Of a DNA stretch of 6,060 nucleotides, positions 6,023-6,060 are shown one piece after another. Below the pieces are notes generated by a model. It worked only from the letters and a program-made list of their open reading frames with translations. It was not told the DNA's origin and ran no database searches. The DNA comes from Flavobacteriaceae bacterium (lineage in GTDB: Bacteria; Bacteroidota; Bacteroidia; Flavobacteriales; Flavobacteriaceae). Made by a program: the position numbers and the translations under genes. Location: assembly GCA_013042825.1 (NCBI GenBank), contig JABDPL010000190.1, positions 1-6,060 on the forward strand. The letters run 5' to 3'. Numbering within the stretch: position 1 is the stretch's first letter; every line of letters starts with the position of its first letter.

Positions 6023-6060
6023 TGCGCACGAGAAGACTCGAACTTCCACGACCTAAAGCG
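6023..6060 (-). tRNA. tRNA 3' end, probably tRNA-Leu (partial)
   Basis: Read on the minus strand, this is the 3' part of a tRNA cut by the right edge. Seen in order are the end of a variable region (6060-6048, containing GGTCG, which looks like the 3' strand of a long variable arm), the T-stem GGAAG (6047-6043), the T-loop TTCGAGT (6042-6036), the T-stem partner CTTCT (6035-6031, with one G-U pair), the acceptor strand CGTGCGC (6030-6024) and the discriminator A (6023). No CCA follows, as is usual in Bacteroidota. The implied 5' acceptor GCGCACG and the apparent long variable arm suggest Leu, with Ser as the alternative; the anticodon lies outside the window. Confidence 0.8.

Noticed and set aside
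5268..6029. Several open minus-strand frames opposite the second USP gene.
   Set aside because: All overlap a firmly identified UspA gene and show no domain features of their own.
6021..6060. tRNA 3' end as an integration site for a mobile element.
   Set aside because: No integrase gene and no second copy of the tRNA 3' sequence is present in the window.

Overview
The window looks like a chromosomal segment from a member of the Bacteroidota. The grounds are an exact TAnnTTTG promoter -7 box upstream of the main plus-strand gene set, a secreted WG-repeat protein, paired two-domain universal stress proteins of the kind common in that phylum, mostly weak Shine-Dalgarno signals, and a tRNA 3' end with no encoded CCA. 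No sequence search was possible, so this placement is inference.

Left part, minus strand (1-1068): a secreted or periplasmic WG-repeat protein of about 202 residues is followed after 17 bases by a CDP-alcohol phosphatidyltransferase, a phospholipid-synthesis membrane enzyme that runs off the left edge of the window. These two read away from the rest of the genes. An AT-rich divergent region (about 1069-1300) separates the two transcription directions.

Centre and right, plus strand (1301-5987): five genes in one direction. They are a flavin-reductase-like FMN split-barrel protein, an M20 zinc carboxypeptidase resembling glutamate carboxypeptidase, a P-loop NTPase with a C-terminal half like DUF1611 and an N-terminal domain I do not recognise, and two tandem-domain universal stress proteins. 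Gaps are 29, 26, 48 and 87 bases. The first three are most likely one operon; the USP genes could be read through from it or have their own promoters (a candidate lies in front of the second). At the right edge is the 3' end of a tRNA, probably tRNA-Leu, on the minus strand and convergent with the last USP gene.

A joint function for the first three genes is not established. A hydrolase for glutamate-like amide bonds, an ATP- or GTP-binding protein of the BioD/CobB/DUF1611 type and a flavin-binding protein would fit a small pathway acting on an amino-acid or peptide-like metabolite. That is a hypothesis. The most unusual sequence detail is at the head of this operon: the only strong Shine-Dalgarno sequence in the window points at a four-codon mini-ORF whose stop overlaps the start codon of the flavin-reductase gene (ATGA). 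I saw no mobile element, CRISPR array, integrase or defence system.
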